Shown: one piece after another, positions 1-8,330 of the stretch | How the letters are laid out: every line of letters begins with the position of its first letter | Numbering within the stretch: the stretch's first letter is position 1 | From: Ruegeria atlantica | GTDB lineage: Bacteria > Pseudomonadota > Alphaproteobacteria > Rhodobacterales > Rhodobacteraceae | Direction: 5' to 3' | Length of the DNA: 64,000 nucleotides | Assembly (NCBI RefSeq): GCF_013033965.1 | Contig: NZ_WQFE01000005.1 | Coordinates: forward strand, 178,168 to 242,167 | Notes under the pieces: model-generated | The model's input: the letters and a program-made list of their open reading frames with translations, nothing else | What the model was told of the DNA's origin: nothing | Databases searched by the model: none | Translations under genes and position numbers: made by a program

Positions 1-259
1 GGAACAGCAGATAAGCGACGCCTGTCCACCGGATCACGTCAAACAACCAGGGCATCGTCGCCACAGCTGCCCCCAGCCCGAGCCCCGCGATCAGAACATG
101 AACCATTGACCCGGTAGAAATCCCCGCACTGGCCGCAATTGCCGGCCGCGCGCCCGAGCGCAGGCCTTGTCCAAAGCAAAACATCATATCCGCCCCGGGC
201 GTGAAATTCAGGGCAATCGCCGCCGGGATAAATGCCAACAGCGTGACCGGCTCAATCAT
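1..259 (-). CDS. LysE/RhtB-family amino-acid exporter, N-terminal part (cut by window edge)
   Basis: Reading the minus strand from the ATG at 259 gives about 86 residues before the window ends. The start [20 protein letters not shown], followed by PGADMMFCFGQGLRSG, is the typical first helix and conserved N-F-T-P-G motif of LysE/RhtB translocators, inner-membrane proteins that export amino acids such as lysine, threonine or homoserine lactones. A second hydrophobic stretch follows (STGSMVHVLIAGLGLGAA). The ATG overlaps the stop of the phosphoesterase gene by 4 bp, so it is the third gene of a minus-strand operon. The C-terminal two thirds are not visible and the substrate cannot be told. Confidence 0.85.
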   Translation of the reverse strand, partial: MIEPVTLLAFIPAAIALNFTPGADMMFCFGQGLRSGARPAIAASAGISTGSMVHVLIAGLGLGAAVATMPWLFDVIRWTGVAYLLF

Positions 260-855
260 ATGGCGACCTCGAACCAGTTTACGGTGGGGCCGAGGTTTGC
301 AATCTGGGTAACACCGATTGAACCGCGATACCCCCAGCTATCATGGATATGGCCGCACAGGGCCAGTTGCGGCTGCAACCGCTCTATCGCGTCGCGAATG
401 GCAGCGGACCCGATAGCTTCGCCCATCGATGTCAGGTCGCCATGCCCCTTGGGCGGCGAATGCGCGACCAGAATGTCAGCCGTATCGCAGCGGTCCAGCA
501 ACTCAGCCGCTTCGGCGTCGGTCAGATCGCAGGACCAGTCGCCGAACGGTGTGACCGGCACTCCGTATCCAAGGCCGAACAGTCGCAACCCGTCGACTGT
601 CATCCCAGTGCCGTGCAATACGTGCACCCCTTCGGGCGCGGCGTCGGCCAGTTCCTCAGCGCTTTCGGCATTGCCAGGTACCACGACCATTGCAGCGGAA
701 ATGCCCGCAAGCATGGTCATCGCGTCATCCAGCCCGTGTCGTCTGTTGCAGAAATCCCCTGCTCCGATAACCAGATCGGCTTCGGCGCTGGCGACCACAA
801 GATCGGCGGCGCGGCTGCTTGCCAGATGCAGGTCCGAAAATGCGAGGATTTTCAT
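256..855 (-). CDS. Calcineurin-like metallophosphoesterase
   Basis: A 199-residue protein starting [11 protein letters not shown]. The two-metal phosphoesterase signature is in order: D-x-H (SDLHL), GD (GAGDFCN), a GNxE box (PGNAE in place of GNHE), a histidine in [11 protein letters not shown], and GHIH near the C-terminus. These residues bind the dinuclear metal site and cleave phosphoester bonds; the natural substrate is unknown. I chose the ATG at 855 because it begins exactly at the conserved first strand and overlaps the upstream stop by 4 bp; longer starts would run into the glycosylase gene. It is co-transcribed with the glycosylase upstream and the LysE exporter downstream. Confidence 0.88.
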   Translation of the reverse strand: MKILAFSDLHLASSRAADLVVASAEADLVIGAGDFCNRRHGLDDAMTMLAGISAAMVVVPGNAESAEELADAAPEGVHVLHGTGMTVDGLRLFGLGYGVPVTPFGDWSCDLTDAEAAELLDRCDTADILVAHSPPKGHGDLTSMGEAIGSAAIRDAIERLQPQLALCGHIHDSWGYRGSIGVTQIANLGPTVNWFEVAI

Positions 856-1625
856 GCTTTGCCCTCCAACCATGCTTTCAACTCGAGCAAATCGGCCCAT
901 GCCTGCCGTTTCATCAGCGGCTGGCGCAACAAGTAAGCGGGGTGGAACATCGGGATCACTGGCAAGTCCAGCGCTTGATCCCATTGACCGCGCAGTCGCG
1001 TGATCCCCCGTTTGCCCAGAACGGCCTGACAGCTAATATTGCCCATCACGACCAGGACCTCGGGTTTGGCCAAAGCCACATGCCGCTCAAGAAACGGCTT
1101 CAACATGCCGATCTCTTCGGGCTTGGGATCCCGGTTCTGCGGCGGCCGCCACGGAAGGACGTTGGTAATATAGGCGTTTTCTGCCCGGTTCAGATCAATC
1201 GCAGCCAACATGCGGTCCAGCAATTGCCCGGCCCGCCCGACAAAGGGCTTACCCTCGCGGTCCTCATCCCGACCCGGAGCCTCTCCGATAATCATCACCC
1301 GCGCCCCCGGCGTGCCATCGGCAAAAACCAACTGCCGCGCGCCGCGTTTCAGCTCGCAGTAGTCAAACGCACCCATCGCCGCCTGCAACTGATCCAGCGA
1401 CCCTGCGGCCTGAGCCGCAGATTTCGCAACCGCAACCGGATCAACCTGTTTGGGCTTTTCCGGCGCGGTCTGAGCTTTTGCGGGCTTCTTGGATTTGGGT
1501 GCGGTGTCAGGCAGCCCATAGCGGTCAATCGGCGCATCACCGATTGCATCCGTTGCGCCCAACTCAATCTGCCATTCAAGCAGCGCCCGCGCGGTATGAT
1601 AATCCAAAGCCGATTCCATACCCAT
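852..1625 (-). CDS. Uracil-DNA glycosylase family protein (family 4-like)
   Basis: A 257-residue protein of the uracil-DNA glycosylase superfamily that resembles the SPO1 DNA-polymerase-related group. Visible motifs are [20 protein letters not shown] (uracil-binding/catalytic loop), [13 protein letters not shown], and [10 protein letters not shown] (the H-P-[SA] loop). It would remove uracil from DNA as the first step of base-excision repair. The N-terminal 90 residues are Ala/Pro/Lys-rich and look like a linker. The start at 1625 has an AGGTGG ribosome-binding site 8 nt upstream; an ATG 6 bp further in (1619) is possible. Only one cysteine is seen in the first cluster position (DYCELK), so a family-4 iron-sulphur cluster is not assured. 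Confidence 0.85.
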   Translation of the reverse strand: MGMESALDYHTARALLEWQIELGATDAIGDAPIDRYGLPDTAPKSKKPAKAQTAPEKPKQVDPVAVAKSAAQAAGSLDQLQAAMGAFDYCELKRGARQLVFADGTPGARVMIIGEAPGRDEDREGKPFVGRAGQLLDRMLAAIDLNRAENAYITNVLPWRPPQNRDPKPEEIGMLKPFLERHVALAKPEVLVVMGNISCQAVLGKRGITRLRGQWDQALDLPVIPMFHPAYLLRQPLMKRQAWADLLELKAWLEGKA

Positions 1626-1704
1626 CAATCTAACCACCTTTTGAACGAGGGAAAGCAGATAGACCTTGATCGGACGAACCATCGCACCGACCATTGGCCT
1701 ATTC

Positions 1705-2307
1705 ATGGTGTGTGTTTTGCGATTCCTTTTTCTCAGTTTGCTGCTGACCGTCCTCAGCGGTCCGGCTACTGCGCAATTTCAGGACAGATACGGCCAATGC
1801 CGTGCCGGCCAATTCAAATGTGGCAGTACCTGTTGTTCGGGCGGCCAAAGATGCAGCTTTGACGGGCACTGTATTCCCTTAGGCGGCACCTATTGCGGCG
1901 GAGGCAGAACCTGTGGTCCGTTTGAGCGCTGCGTTGCAGGCGGCACACGATGCGCTCCGGCCGGGCAAAACAAGTGCAGATCGCGCTTGGACTGCCCCGG
2001 CGGCAGCATTTGCAACGCCCGTGGGGAATGCGAGAAGATAACACCCGACATTCAGGAACTGCCCTCTCTGACATGTGACGACGGCCGTATTTGCGGATCC
2101 GGATCGTCCTGCCTGCCAGGCGGAGGATGCTCGCGCCCTGGCTGGTATCTTTGTGAAAAAACCGGGTCACAGTGCCGTCAGGGGTTCAAGTGTTCGAAAA
2201 ATCAGGGATGTGTTCCCGTCAAGGCTATCGATTGCGGTTATGGCAAGTGGTGCAAGCCCGGTGAACAATGCCTGCCCGAAGGCGGATGCGAGAAACTACC
2301 CGAGTAA
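1705..2307 (+). CDS. Secreted cysteine-rich repeat protein, unknown function
   Basis: The 200-residue product starts with a clear Sec signal peptide ([19 protein letters not shown], then PATA before a likely cut). The mature part of roughly 177 residues has 26 cysteines. They fall into six successive modules of about 20 residues with the spacing C-x5/6-C-x5-C-x4/5-C, for example [20 protein letters not shown] and [20 protein letters not shown]; the first module carries two extra cysteines. This is a small disulphide-knotted extracytoplasmic protein. I do not recognise a named family. The ATG at 1705 is chosen for the signal peptide; a TTG at 1666 is the alternative. It stands alone between the divergent glycosylase gene and pyrB. 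Confidence 0.8.
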   Translation: MVCVLRFLFLSLLLTVLSGPATAQFQDRYGQCRAGQFKCGSTCCSGGQRCSFDGHCIPLGGTYCGGGRTCGPFERCVAGGTRCAPAGQNKCRSRLDCPGGSICNARGECEKITPDIQELPSLTCDDGRICGSGSSCLPGGGCSRPGWYLCEKTGSQCRQGFKCSKNQGCVPVKAIDCGYGKWCKPGEQCLPEGGCEKLPE

Positions 2308-2378
2308 TCTAATCCTTAGGTTGCCTTGCGCAGCGCGTCTTCCTATAAGCGGCCCGATTGTCAGACAGGAGCCCGCCC

Positions 2379-3314
2379 ATGCGTTTCGCCCATCGTCACC
2401 TTCTTGGCATCGAGCACCTGTCGCAATCCGATATCACCGCCATCCTTGATCTCGCCGAGAAATACGTCGACATGAACCGTCAGTCGACCAAGCATTCCGA
2501 CGTGCTGTCGGGGCTGACACAGATTAACATGTTCTTCGAAAACTCGACCCGCACGCAGGCCAGTTTCGAAATCGCGGGCAAGCGTCTGGGCGCGGACGTG
2601 ATGAATATGGCGATGCAGGCCAGCTCGATCAAAAAGGGCGAGACGCTGATCGACACGGCCATGACGCTGAATGCAATGCACCCAGACCTGTTGGTGGTAC
2701 GCCATCCACATTCAGGTGCCGTTGATCTGTTGGCGCAGAAAGTGAATTGCGCGGTACTGAATGCCGGCGATGGTAAGCACGAACACCCGACGCAGGCTCT
2801 GCTGGATGCTTTGACCATTCGTCGTGCCAAGGGTCGCCTGCACCGGCTGAACATTGCGATCTGCGGCGATGTCGCTCATTCCCGCGTTGCACGGTCAAAC
2901 CTGATCCTGCTGGGTAAGATGGAAAACCGTATTCGCCTGATCGGGCCGCCGACATTGGTTCCGTCGCAATTCGCAGATTTTGGGGCCGAAATTTACGACG
3001 ACATGAACGAAGGTCTAAAGGACGTCGACGTCGTCATGATGCTGCGCCTTCAGAAAGAGCGGATGGACGGCGGCTTTATCCCATCAGAGCGGGAATACTA
3101 CCACCGCTATGGCCTCGACGCTGCGAAACTGGCACAGGCCAAACCCGACGCCATCGTCATGCACCCCGGTCCGATGAACCGCGGGGTCGAGATTGACGGA
3201 ACATTGGCAGACGACATCAACCGATCCGTCATTCAGGAACAGGTCGAAATGGGTGTCGCCGTTCGCATGGCCGCGATGGAGCTGCTGGCCCGTAACCTGC
3301 GTGAGGCCGCATGA
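2379..3314 (+). CDS. pyrB: Aspartate carbamoyltransferase catalytic subunit
   Basis: The 311-residue enzyme joins carbamoyl phosphate and aspartate to make carbamoyl aspartate, the committed step of pyrimidine synthesis. The carbamoyl-phosphate loop is [16 protein letters not shown], the [12 protein letters not shown] motif follows, and the aspartate-binding loop is near the end ([12 protein letters not shown]). Length fits the family. The ATG at 2379 has an ACAGGAG ribosome-binding site. It opens an operon in which every junction overlaps by 1-17 bp: pyrB, three small membrane proteins, a dihydroorotase-like gene, plsY and a small protein. No pyrI regulatory subunit is present; in many bacteria PyrB associates with a dihydroorotase or pseudo-dihydroorotase instead. 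Confidence 0.97.
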   Translation: MRFAHRHLLGIEHLSQSDITAILDLAEKYVDMNRQSTKHSDVLSGLTQINMFFENSTRTQASFEIAGKRLGADVMNMAMQASSIKKGETLIDTAMTLNAMHPDLLVVRHPHSGAVDLLAQKVNCAVLNAGDGKHEHPTQALLDALTIRRAKGRLHRLNIAICGDVAHSRVARSNLILLGKMENRIRLIGPPTLVPSQFADFGAEIYDDMNEGLKDVDVVMMLRLQKERMDGGFIPSEREYYHRYGLDAAKLAQAKPDAIVMHPGPMNRGVEIDGTLADDINRSVIQEQVEMGVAVRMAAMELLARNLREAA

Positions 3315-3829
3315 GTGATCTGATCGTCGCCCCCCACGAGCATGGCGTTCTGCGCCTGTTTCACCTCGACATGCGTCCGGAAGAGGCGAAGTTCCTGCGT
3401 GAACCCGGTGCCGCCGATCAGATTCTGGGCGTCGAAGGTCTTGATCCGGCACAGATTGACGTCTTTCCGGTCTCTGACCTCGAGGATTTAGGTCTTTTTG
3501 GCTATTTGAACGAAGGCTGTGGCGTATCCAAAGATCAGCTGGACCGTGCAGCATTGGAAGGCGTAGAAGGCTGGGTCATGGTTCTGCGCAGCGCCGCTTT
3601 TGGTGGTCGTGCTGCCACGTTGCGACCGGATTCCAAGGTGCACCTGATCGGCCTGTACACCGAAGAAGCGACAAACTGGACCGGCGGTGCGATTGAAACC
3701 GAAAGCGCCAAACCGTTCTCTACTCCTCAATCTGTGCCACAAGACGACCAGCCCCGCCGCATAGGTTCGGCTGTTTTGGCGGTCATAGCGCTGGCGGTCA
3801 TCGGAGGCATCTTGTGGCTGATCCTGTGA
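3311..3829 (+). CDS. Conserved hypothetical protein with C-terminal membrane anchor
   Basis: A 172-residue protein starting at an ATG that overlaps the pyrB stop by 4 bp, so it is translationally coupled. Residues 1 to about 125 are soluble and contain two similar-looking segments ([18 protein letters not shown] and [18 protein letters not shown]); then a Pro/Gln linker and one transmembrane helix at the extreme C-terminus ([20 protein letters not shown]). The topology suggests a tail-anchored inner-membrane protein facing the cytoplasm. I recognise it only as the usual companion of pyrB in Rhodobacteraceae; no function is known to me. Confidence 0.8.
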   Translation: MSDLIVAPHEHGVLRLFHLDMRPEEAKFLREPGAADQILGVEGLDPAQIDVFPVSDLEDLGLFGYLNEGCGVSKDQLDRAALEGVEGWVMVLRSAAFGGRAATLRPDSKVHLIGLYTEEATNWTGGAIETESAKPFSTPQSVPQDDQPRRIGSAVLAVIALAVIGGILWLIL

Positions 3830-4200
3830 CATTTTCCCCCGACAGGGGCGCGTATATCCGCACCAATACGTGGCTGGCCGCCGGGGCCATGGCCGTTGCG
3901 ATGATCGTGCTGTGGCTGATCGGCAACCCGTATGTCTGGACCGGAGCCCCCGCCGGTCTTGCCGCAGTTGGCGCGCGCGCATGGTATCTGGCCTCGGAGG
4001 AACTGACCGTCAGTTGGCAAATGTCCGAAACGAGTCTCACCGGTCCCGGACCGCGCGTTGTACCGCTGAACCAGATCCAGTCGGTCAACATCATGGGCAG
4101 CTTTGTTCAGATCGTCACCAAGGGCGGCGACAAACATCTAATCAAGTATCAGGCTGACCCCGCCGCCACCAAAGCCGCCATTGAAAGGGCGATTGGATGA
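3814..4200 (+). CDS. Small membrane protein with PH-like C-terminal domain
   Basis: A 128-residue protein from a GTG start at 3814 with GGAGG 6 nt upstream, overlapping the preceding gene by 16 bp. Two hydrophobic segments (about residues 20-38 and 44-60) are followed by a short beta-rich domain with the pattern PRVVPLNQIQSVNIMGSFVQ, typical of bacterial PH-domain (bPH) membrane proteins. It is followed by a similar two-helix plus PH-like protein, so the two may form a hetero-oligomer. Function is unknown; family assignment is by pattern only. Confidence 0.75.
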   Translation: MADPVTFSPDRGAYIRTNTWLAAGAMAVAMIVLWLIGNPYVWTGAPAGLAAVGARAWYLASEELTVSWQMSETSLTGPGPRVVPLNQIQSVNIMGSFVQIVTKGGDKHLIKYQADPAATKAAIERAIG

Positions 4201-4658
4201 CCGGTGCCAACGAGGATTGGTGGCACGCACGGATTCCCGATGGGGAAGCTGTGCTGTGGGCGGGCCGCCCGGATCAGGGGTATTTCCCACCTCGGTTTGC
4301 CTGGGCGTATAAGGGCATGCTCGTTCTTTTCGCGACACTTTGGCTGGCAAGCCCGTGGCTCTTTGACACCGTCCGGGATTTTTGGAAGTTGTTTTTCTGC
4401 ACAATCGGGTTTTGGTTTGTGCTGTGGGCCGATCGGTTTGCCCGGTCACAGCGTGTTTATGTCGTGACCAAGGAAAATGCGTGGAAACTCAACAAGGATC
4501 TCAAATCAAAGTCCCTAAAAATCGACCGGTTTCTGAACTTTCGTTCCGGCCGCCGAGCGGTGCTTTTTTCTCGCCACCCTTTTTTTGCATTTGAACATCT
4601 GTCCGACCCGGATGCCGCATTGGCGGCACTGCACCAAGCCCAAGAGGCCTCGAAATGA
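4197..4658 (+). CDS. Small membrane protein, PH-like
   Basis: The 153-residue protein begins with the motif MTGANEDWWHARIPDGEAVL, two transmembrane helices follow (about residues 41-55 and 64-78), and then a beta-rich cytoplasmic domain (QRVYVVTKENAWKLNKDL, SLKIDRFLNF). The pattern [L]xxGEx[V]LWxGRPDQG before two helices is common in bacterial PH-domain membrane proteins. It overlaps the gene before it and the dihydroorotase-like gene after it by 4 bp each, so it is made with the pyrimidine enzymes. Function unknown. Confidence 0.78.
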   Translation: MTGANEDWWHARIPDGEAVLWAGRPDQGYFPPRFAWAYKGMLVLFATLWLASPWLFDTVRDFWKLFFCTIGFWFVLWADRFARSQRVYVVTKENAWKLNKDLKSKSLKIDRFLNFRSGRRAVLFSRHPFFAFEHLSDPDAALAALHQAQEASK

Positions 4659-5935
4659 CTGCTGTACTCTTCTCAAACGCCCGCCTGATCGACCCGGAGA
4701 CCGGGACGGACGGCCTTGGCTGGTTGCATGTATCCGATGGCCAGATTGCCGCGCGCGGCAAAGGGGCTGCCCCGGCGCTGGATGGTGAGGTCATAGATTG
4801 CAACGGGCAATGCCTTGCGCCCGGCATCGTCGATATCGGCGTCAAGGTCTGCGAACCGGGTGAGCGGCACAAGGAAAGCTATAAGTCCGCCGGTCTGGCC
4901 GCCGCAGCCGGGGGCGTGACCACCATCGTCACCCGTCCCGATACCAGCCCTGCTATCGACACGCCGGAAACCTTGGAATTCGCAACCAGGCGAGCGCAGG
5001 CCGACGCACCTGTCAATGTCCTGCCTATGGCGGCGCTGACCAAGGGCCGCGAAGGGCGCGAGATGACCGAGATCGGGTTCCTGCAGGATGCCGGGGCCGT
5101 GGCCTTCACCGATTGCGACCATGTCGTCGCCAATACCAAGGTGTTTTCCCGCGCTCTGACCTATGCCCGCGCCTGCGGTGCGCTGGTCATCGCCCACCCA
5201 CAAGAACCCATCCTCAGCAATGGTGCCGCAGCCACCAGCGGCAAGTTCGCCGTTCTGCGGGGCCTGCCTGCGGTGTCACCCATGGCCGAACGGATGGGGC
5301 TGGATCGCGACATTGCGCTGCTTGAGATGACCGGGGCCGCTTATCACGCCGACCAGATCACCACCGCCCGCGCCCTACCCGCGCTGGAGCGGGCCAAGCG
5401 GAATGGTCTGGACATCACTGCCGGCACCTCGATCCACCACCTGACCCTGAATGAGCTGGACGTGGCGGACTATCGTACCTTCTTCAAGGTCAAGCCGCCG
5501 CTGCGATCCGAGGATGACCGGCAAGCGGTGATCGAAGCGGTTCGTGCCGGGTTGATCGACACGATCAGCTCGATGCACACGCCGCAGGACGAAGAAAGCA
5601 AGCGCCTGCCATTTGAAGAGGCGGCCTCGGGCGCGGTGGCGCTTGAAACGCTGCTACCTGCCGCTCTGCGCCTGTATCACGCCGGACAATTGGATTTGCC
5701 TACGCTGTTTCGTGCGATGGCCCTGAATCCGGCAAAAAGGTTAGGTCTGGACAGCGGCCGCCTGTCCGAAGGGGCACCTGCCGATCTGGTGCTTTTCGAC
5801 CCGGATGTGCCCTTTGTGCTGGACCGGTTTTCGTTAAAATCGAAATCCCAGAACACACCGTTTGACGGCCAGCGGATGCAGGGTAAGGTCACCGCAACTT
5901 TTGTTGCAGGCCAAGAAGTCTACCGGAGACCCTGA
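4655..5935 (+). CDS. Dihydroorotase-like protein lacking the metal ligands (PyrC/PyrX type)
   Basis: A 426-residue amidohydrolase-fold protein colinear with class I dihydroorotases: PGIVDIGVKVCEPGE (60s), NVLPMAALTKGREG, VNPPLR-like KVKPPLRSEDD, and NTPFDGQRMQGKV near the C-terminus. The catalytic residues are largely gone. The HxH ligands are Gly62/Lys64, the substrate arginine is Cys66, the histidine of the HVST motif is Gln234 (YHADQITT), and the aspartate of the ATDHAPH motif is Met307 (SSMHTPQ); only His181 remains. This pattern fits the inactive pyrC'/PyrX partners that scaffold aspartate carbamoyltransferase in some bacteria. The cell would then need another dihydroorotase elsewhere. 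Position in an operon with pyrB supports the scaffold role; that role is inference. Confidence 0.85.
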   Translation: MTAVLFSNARLIDPETGTDGLGWLHVSDGQIAARGKGAAPALDGEVIDCNGQCLAPGIVDIGVKVCEPGERHKESYKSAGLAAAAGGVTTIVTRPDTSPAIDTPETLEFATRRAQADAPVNVLPMAALTKGREGREMTEIGFLQDAGAVAFTDCDHVVANTKVFSRALTYARACGALVIAHPQEPILSNGAAATSGKFAVLRGLPAVSPMAERMGLDRDIALLEMTGAAYHADQITTARALPALERAKRNGLDITAGTSIHHLTLNELDVADYRTFFKVKPPLRSEDDRQAVIEAVRAGLIDTISSMHTPQDEESKRLPFEEAASGAVALETLLPAALRLYHAGQLDLPTLFRAMALNPAKRLGLDSGRLSEGAPADLVLFDPDVPFVLDRFSLKSKSQNTPFDGQRMQGKVTATFVAGQEVYRRP

Positions 5936-6540
5936 TGCCCCTCATTGACAGTACGACGACCCAACTGATCCTCTGGGCAGCATTTGCGTATCTGATGGGG
6001 TCGATTCCATTTGGCATGGTCCTGGCCAAGGTGATGGGGCTGGGCAATCTGCGTAACATCGGATCGGGCAATATCGGCGCAACCAATGTTTTGCGGACTG
6101 GCAACAAGACCGCCGCAGCCCTGACCCTGATCTTCGACGCGGCAAAAGGCGCGGTTGCCGTTCTGGTGGCGCGTGCCCTTGCCGGTGAGGATGCCGCGCA
6201 GATTGCAGCGCTGGCCGCCCTTTTGGGCCATTGCTTTCCAATCTGGCTGGGTTTCAAGGGTGGCAAAGGGGTCGCCACCTTTCTGGGTATCTGGCTGGCG
6301 CTGGACTGGCGCGTTGGCGTGGCCTGCTGCCTGACCTGGCTGGTTGCTGCTGCGATCTGGCGTATCTCGTCGCTTGCGGCACTTGCAGCGGCGGGCATGT
6401 CCATTTTCTGGGTCCTTCTGCTGACGGGCTCTCAAACGCTGGTTCTGGCGGGTATCCTGACCATGCTGGTCTATTGGCGCCACAGCGCGAATATTGCCCG
6501 CATCAAATCCGGCACTGAACCTAAAATCGGACAGTCTTGA
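5935..6540 (+). CDS. plsY: Glycerol-3-phosphate acyltransferase PlsY
   Basis: A 201-residue inner-membrane enzyme that transfers the acyl group of acyl-phosphate to glycerol 3-phosphate, the first step of phospholipid synthesis. The three PlsY motifs are present: GSIPFGMVLAKVMGLGNLR with GSGNIGATNVLR (motif 1), GHCFPIWLGFKGGKGVATFL (motif 2) and the C-terminal HSANIARIKSGTEPKIG (motif 3). Five hydrophobic segments fit the family. The ATG overlaps the preceding stop by one base (TGATG). Confidence 0.96.
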   Translation: MPLIDSTTTQLILWAAFAYLMGSIPFGMVLAKVMGLGNLRNIGSGNIGATNVLRTGNKTAAALTLIFDAAKGAVAVLVARALAGEDAAQIAALAALLGHCFPIWLGFKGGKGVATFLGIWLALDWRVGVACCLTWLVAAAIWRISSLAALAAAGMSIFWVLLLTGSQTLVLAGILTMLVYWRHSANIARIKSGTEPKIGQS

Positions 6541-6803
6541 GCGCCTCTGACGCCTTCCTGAGCGCCTTTTTCGCCATCCCCATGGGGTCTTCGACCGGCC
6601 ATGCTCATGGCAGGCGGTATATCGTCAGTCGAACGGAGTTTTCCGACGGCAAGTCTCAGAAACTTGTCGCTCATGCATTGGACGGTGGCGACTATATCAG
6701 CCTGAATCTTTATCTGACGAACAACGGATATCTTCTTCGCCCCTGCGAAATGCCAGCGGAGAAAGTAACCGAATTCGTTCTGGGTTTCGCAGTCAAAAAC
6801 TGA
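6537..6803 (+). CDS. Small conserved hypothetical protein after plsY
   Basis: An 88-residue soluble protein that starts at a TTG overlapping the plsY stop by 4 bp; this start preserves the whole N-terminus (MSASDAFLSAFFAIPMG) that related proteins seem to share. Internal ATG at 6582 is the alternative but has no ribosome-binding site. The sequence is a mix of beta-like segments (RRYIVSRTEF, YISLNLYLTNNGYLLRP) with no motif I can name. Probably the last gene of the pyrB operon. Confidence 0.65.
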   Translation: MSASDAFLSAFFAIPMGSSTGHAHGRRYIVSRTEFSDGKSQKLVAHALDGGDYISLNLYLTNNGYLLRPCEMPAEKVTEFVLGFAVKN

Positions 6804-6961
6804 ACCCGACTCTGCATTTGTGAACAGTGCCTATTCGCTCTCGCACATTCACAATTGATTGCTTTGAACGTGATGAGCCGCCTGCCCACTTGGGTTCTGT
6901 GACGACCAATTGCGGGTCTCACGGACAAAAAACTCCAAGGTTGTCTCGGCGCAATTTTCTG

Positions 6962-6973
6962 CGTCACGTGACG
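6962..6973. promoter_or_regulatory. 12-bp perfect palindrome upstream of the YHS gene
   Basis: CGTCACGTGACG is a perfect palindrome 24 bp before the start codon of the YHS-domain gene. It could be an operator; a 12-bp palindrome also occurs by chance in a window this size, so the call is weak. Confidence 0.25.
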
Positions 6974-6997
6974 GCCTCTTCACGAAAGGTGAAAACA

Positions 6998-7471
6998 ATG
7001 AACAAGTTCAAATCTCTTATCGGCGGCGTCGCGCTGTCTGTTGCTATCGCAGGTTCGGCTCTGGCGGCCGGTGTTGAACTGAACGCAAGCTCGACCGGTT
7101 TGGCCTTGCAGGGCTACGATCCGGTTGCATACTTCACCGAAGGTCAACCGACCAAAGGTGACTACCGCATCACCACTCTGCACAACGACGCGATGTACCG
7201 CTTTGCAAATGAAGAGAACAAAGCCGCGTTCGAAGAGAACCCAGAGGCATATCTGCCTGCATACGGTGGGTATTGCGCTTTCGGTGCCGCGATGGGCTTC
7301 AAATTTGATGGCGACCCGACCTACTGGAAGATCGTCGACAACAAGCTGTACCTGAACTTGTCGCAAGACATCCAACAGCGCTGGGAAGGCGACATCCCTG
7401 GCTTTATCGATCAAGCCAGCGCCAACTGGGAAAACATCGCCGACAAGACCCCGGCAGAACTGCAGCAATAA
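6998..7471 (+). CDS. Exported YHS-domain protein
   Basis: A 157-residue protein with a signal peptide (MNKFKSLIGGVALSVAIAGS, cut near ALAAG) followed by a YHS domain: LQGYDPVAYFTEGQPTKGDY and the YGGYCAFGAAMG core. Proteins of this type are common in Rhodobacteraceae; the YHS fold is thought to bind metal, often copper or mercury, but no activity is assigned. The ATG at 6998 has a GAAAGGTG ribosome-binding site and begins directly at the signal peptide; upstream in-frame codons are non-coding in character. It is a single-gene unit followed by a strong hairpin. Confidence 0.88.
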   Translation: MNKFKSLIGGVALSVAIAGSALAAGVELNASSTGLALQGYDPVAYFTEGQPTKGDYRITTLHNDAMYRFANEENKAAFEENPEAYLPAYGGYCAFGAAMGFKFDGDPTYWKIVDNKLYLNLSQDIQQRWEGDIPGFIDQASANWENIADKTPAELQQ

Positions 7472-7493
7472 TTCGCTGACAGAAATCGCTAAA

Positions 7494-7519
7494 TCGGCGG
7501 CAGATCTCTCTGCCGCCGA
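7494..7519 (+). terminator. Hairpin terminator after the YHS gene
   Basis: Perfect 11-bp stem TCGGCGGCAGA / TCTGCCGCCGA with a TCTC loop, 22 bp after the stop codon. The following T tract is weak (TCGTCGTTT). Confidence 0.7.
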
Positions 7520-7743
7520 TCGTCGTTTGAAACGTCCATTTTGGCTGCCTACCTATTTGCAAAGGACAAGAACCACTCATGCCTCACCGGCCCTAAAAAC
7601 GCAGGCACGCGTCGATGAGCGATGAATTGGGATCGGAGTAGCCGAACAAACTGTGATCCGGCCGCAGCGCCGGGCCGTAGTGACCATTACAGACAGCGAG
7701 CAGCAAAGCTCTTCTGGAACGTTTTGAACGGAAGGAATACAGC

Positions 7744-8277
7744 ATGAAAGCAAGGATCATTCTTGCCGCAGCAGCCGCAACGCTTGCCGCAGGCTCTGCC
7801 ATTGCACAATCCTCGGGCGATTGGACCGGTTTTTATGCCGGTGGCCAGTTTGGTTACGCCGATATCGACACAAACGTGTCAGGGGCCAGCGGTGATGGCA
7901 CGATAGGCGGTATCATCCTGGGCTACGACTATGACCTTGGAGACTGGGTTGTGGGCGGCGGTTTCGATTATGACTGGACCGGGATTGACCTGACCCCGGG
8001 CATCGAGGTCGAAGACGTTTGGCGCATCAAGGCGCGCGCTGGCTACAAAGTCACGCCCACGGGTCTGCTGTACGGTGTTGGCGGTTACGCCAAAGCCGGA
8101 ACCAATAGTCTGGGCAGCGACGACGGCTGGTTCCTGGGCGCGGGCTATGAACAGATTGTTGCGCCCAATGTCAGCGTCGGCGGCGAAATCCTGTATCATG
8201 AATTCAGCAACTTTGACTCATCGGGCATCGACGTGGATGCCACCACAGTACAGATCCGCGCGGCCTATCGTTTCTAA
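7744..8277 (+). CDS. Outer-membrane beta-barrel protein (opacity/OmpW-like porin family)
   Basis: The 177-residue protein has a signal peptide (MKARIILAAAAATLAAGSAI, then AQS) and then DWTGFYAGGQFGYADID, the characteristic opening of small 8-stranded barrel proteins of alphaproteobacteria. Alternating hydrophobic strands follow, ending in a C-terminal phenylalanine (VQIRAAYRF), the signal for barrel assembly. Likely an outer-membrane structural protein; no enzymatic motif. GGAAGG lies upstream of the ATG. Transcribed alone and convergent with the quinone oxidoreductase gene. Confidence 0.88.
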   Translation: MKARIILAAAAATLAAGSAIAQSSGDWTGFYAGGQFGYADIDTNVSGASGDGTIGGIILGYDYDLGDWVVGGGFDYDWTGIDLTPGIEVEDVWRIKARAGYKVTPTGLLYGVGGYAKAGTNSLGSDDGWFLGAGYEQIVAPNVSVGGEILYHEFSNFDSSGIDVDATTVQIRAAYRF

Positions 8278-8296
8278 ATACACGCGCTGTTTCGTC

Positions 8297-8322
8297 GGAC
8301 CCGGCCTCGATCAGCCGGGTCC
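8297..8322. terminator. Bidirectional hairpin between convergent genes
   Basis: GGACCCGGC / GCCGGGTCC, a 9-bp stem with an 8-nt loop, lies between the barrel-protein gene and the convergent quinone oxidoreductase gene. Confidence 0.6.
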
Positions 8323-8330
8323 ACGTGTTT

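Noticed and set aside
819..1862. Long plus-strand reading frame across the glycosylase gene
   Set aside because: It is the antisense of a well-supported uracil-DNA glycosylase gene; its translation is Arg/His/Gln-rich without domains.
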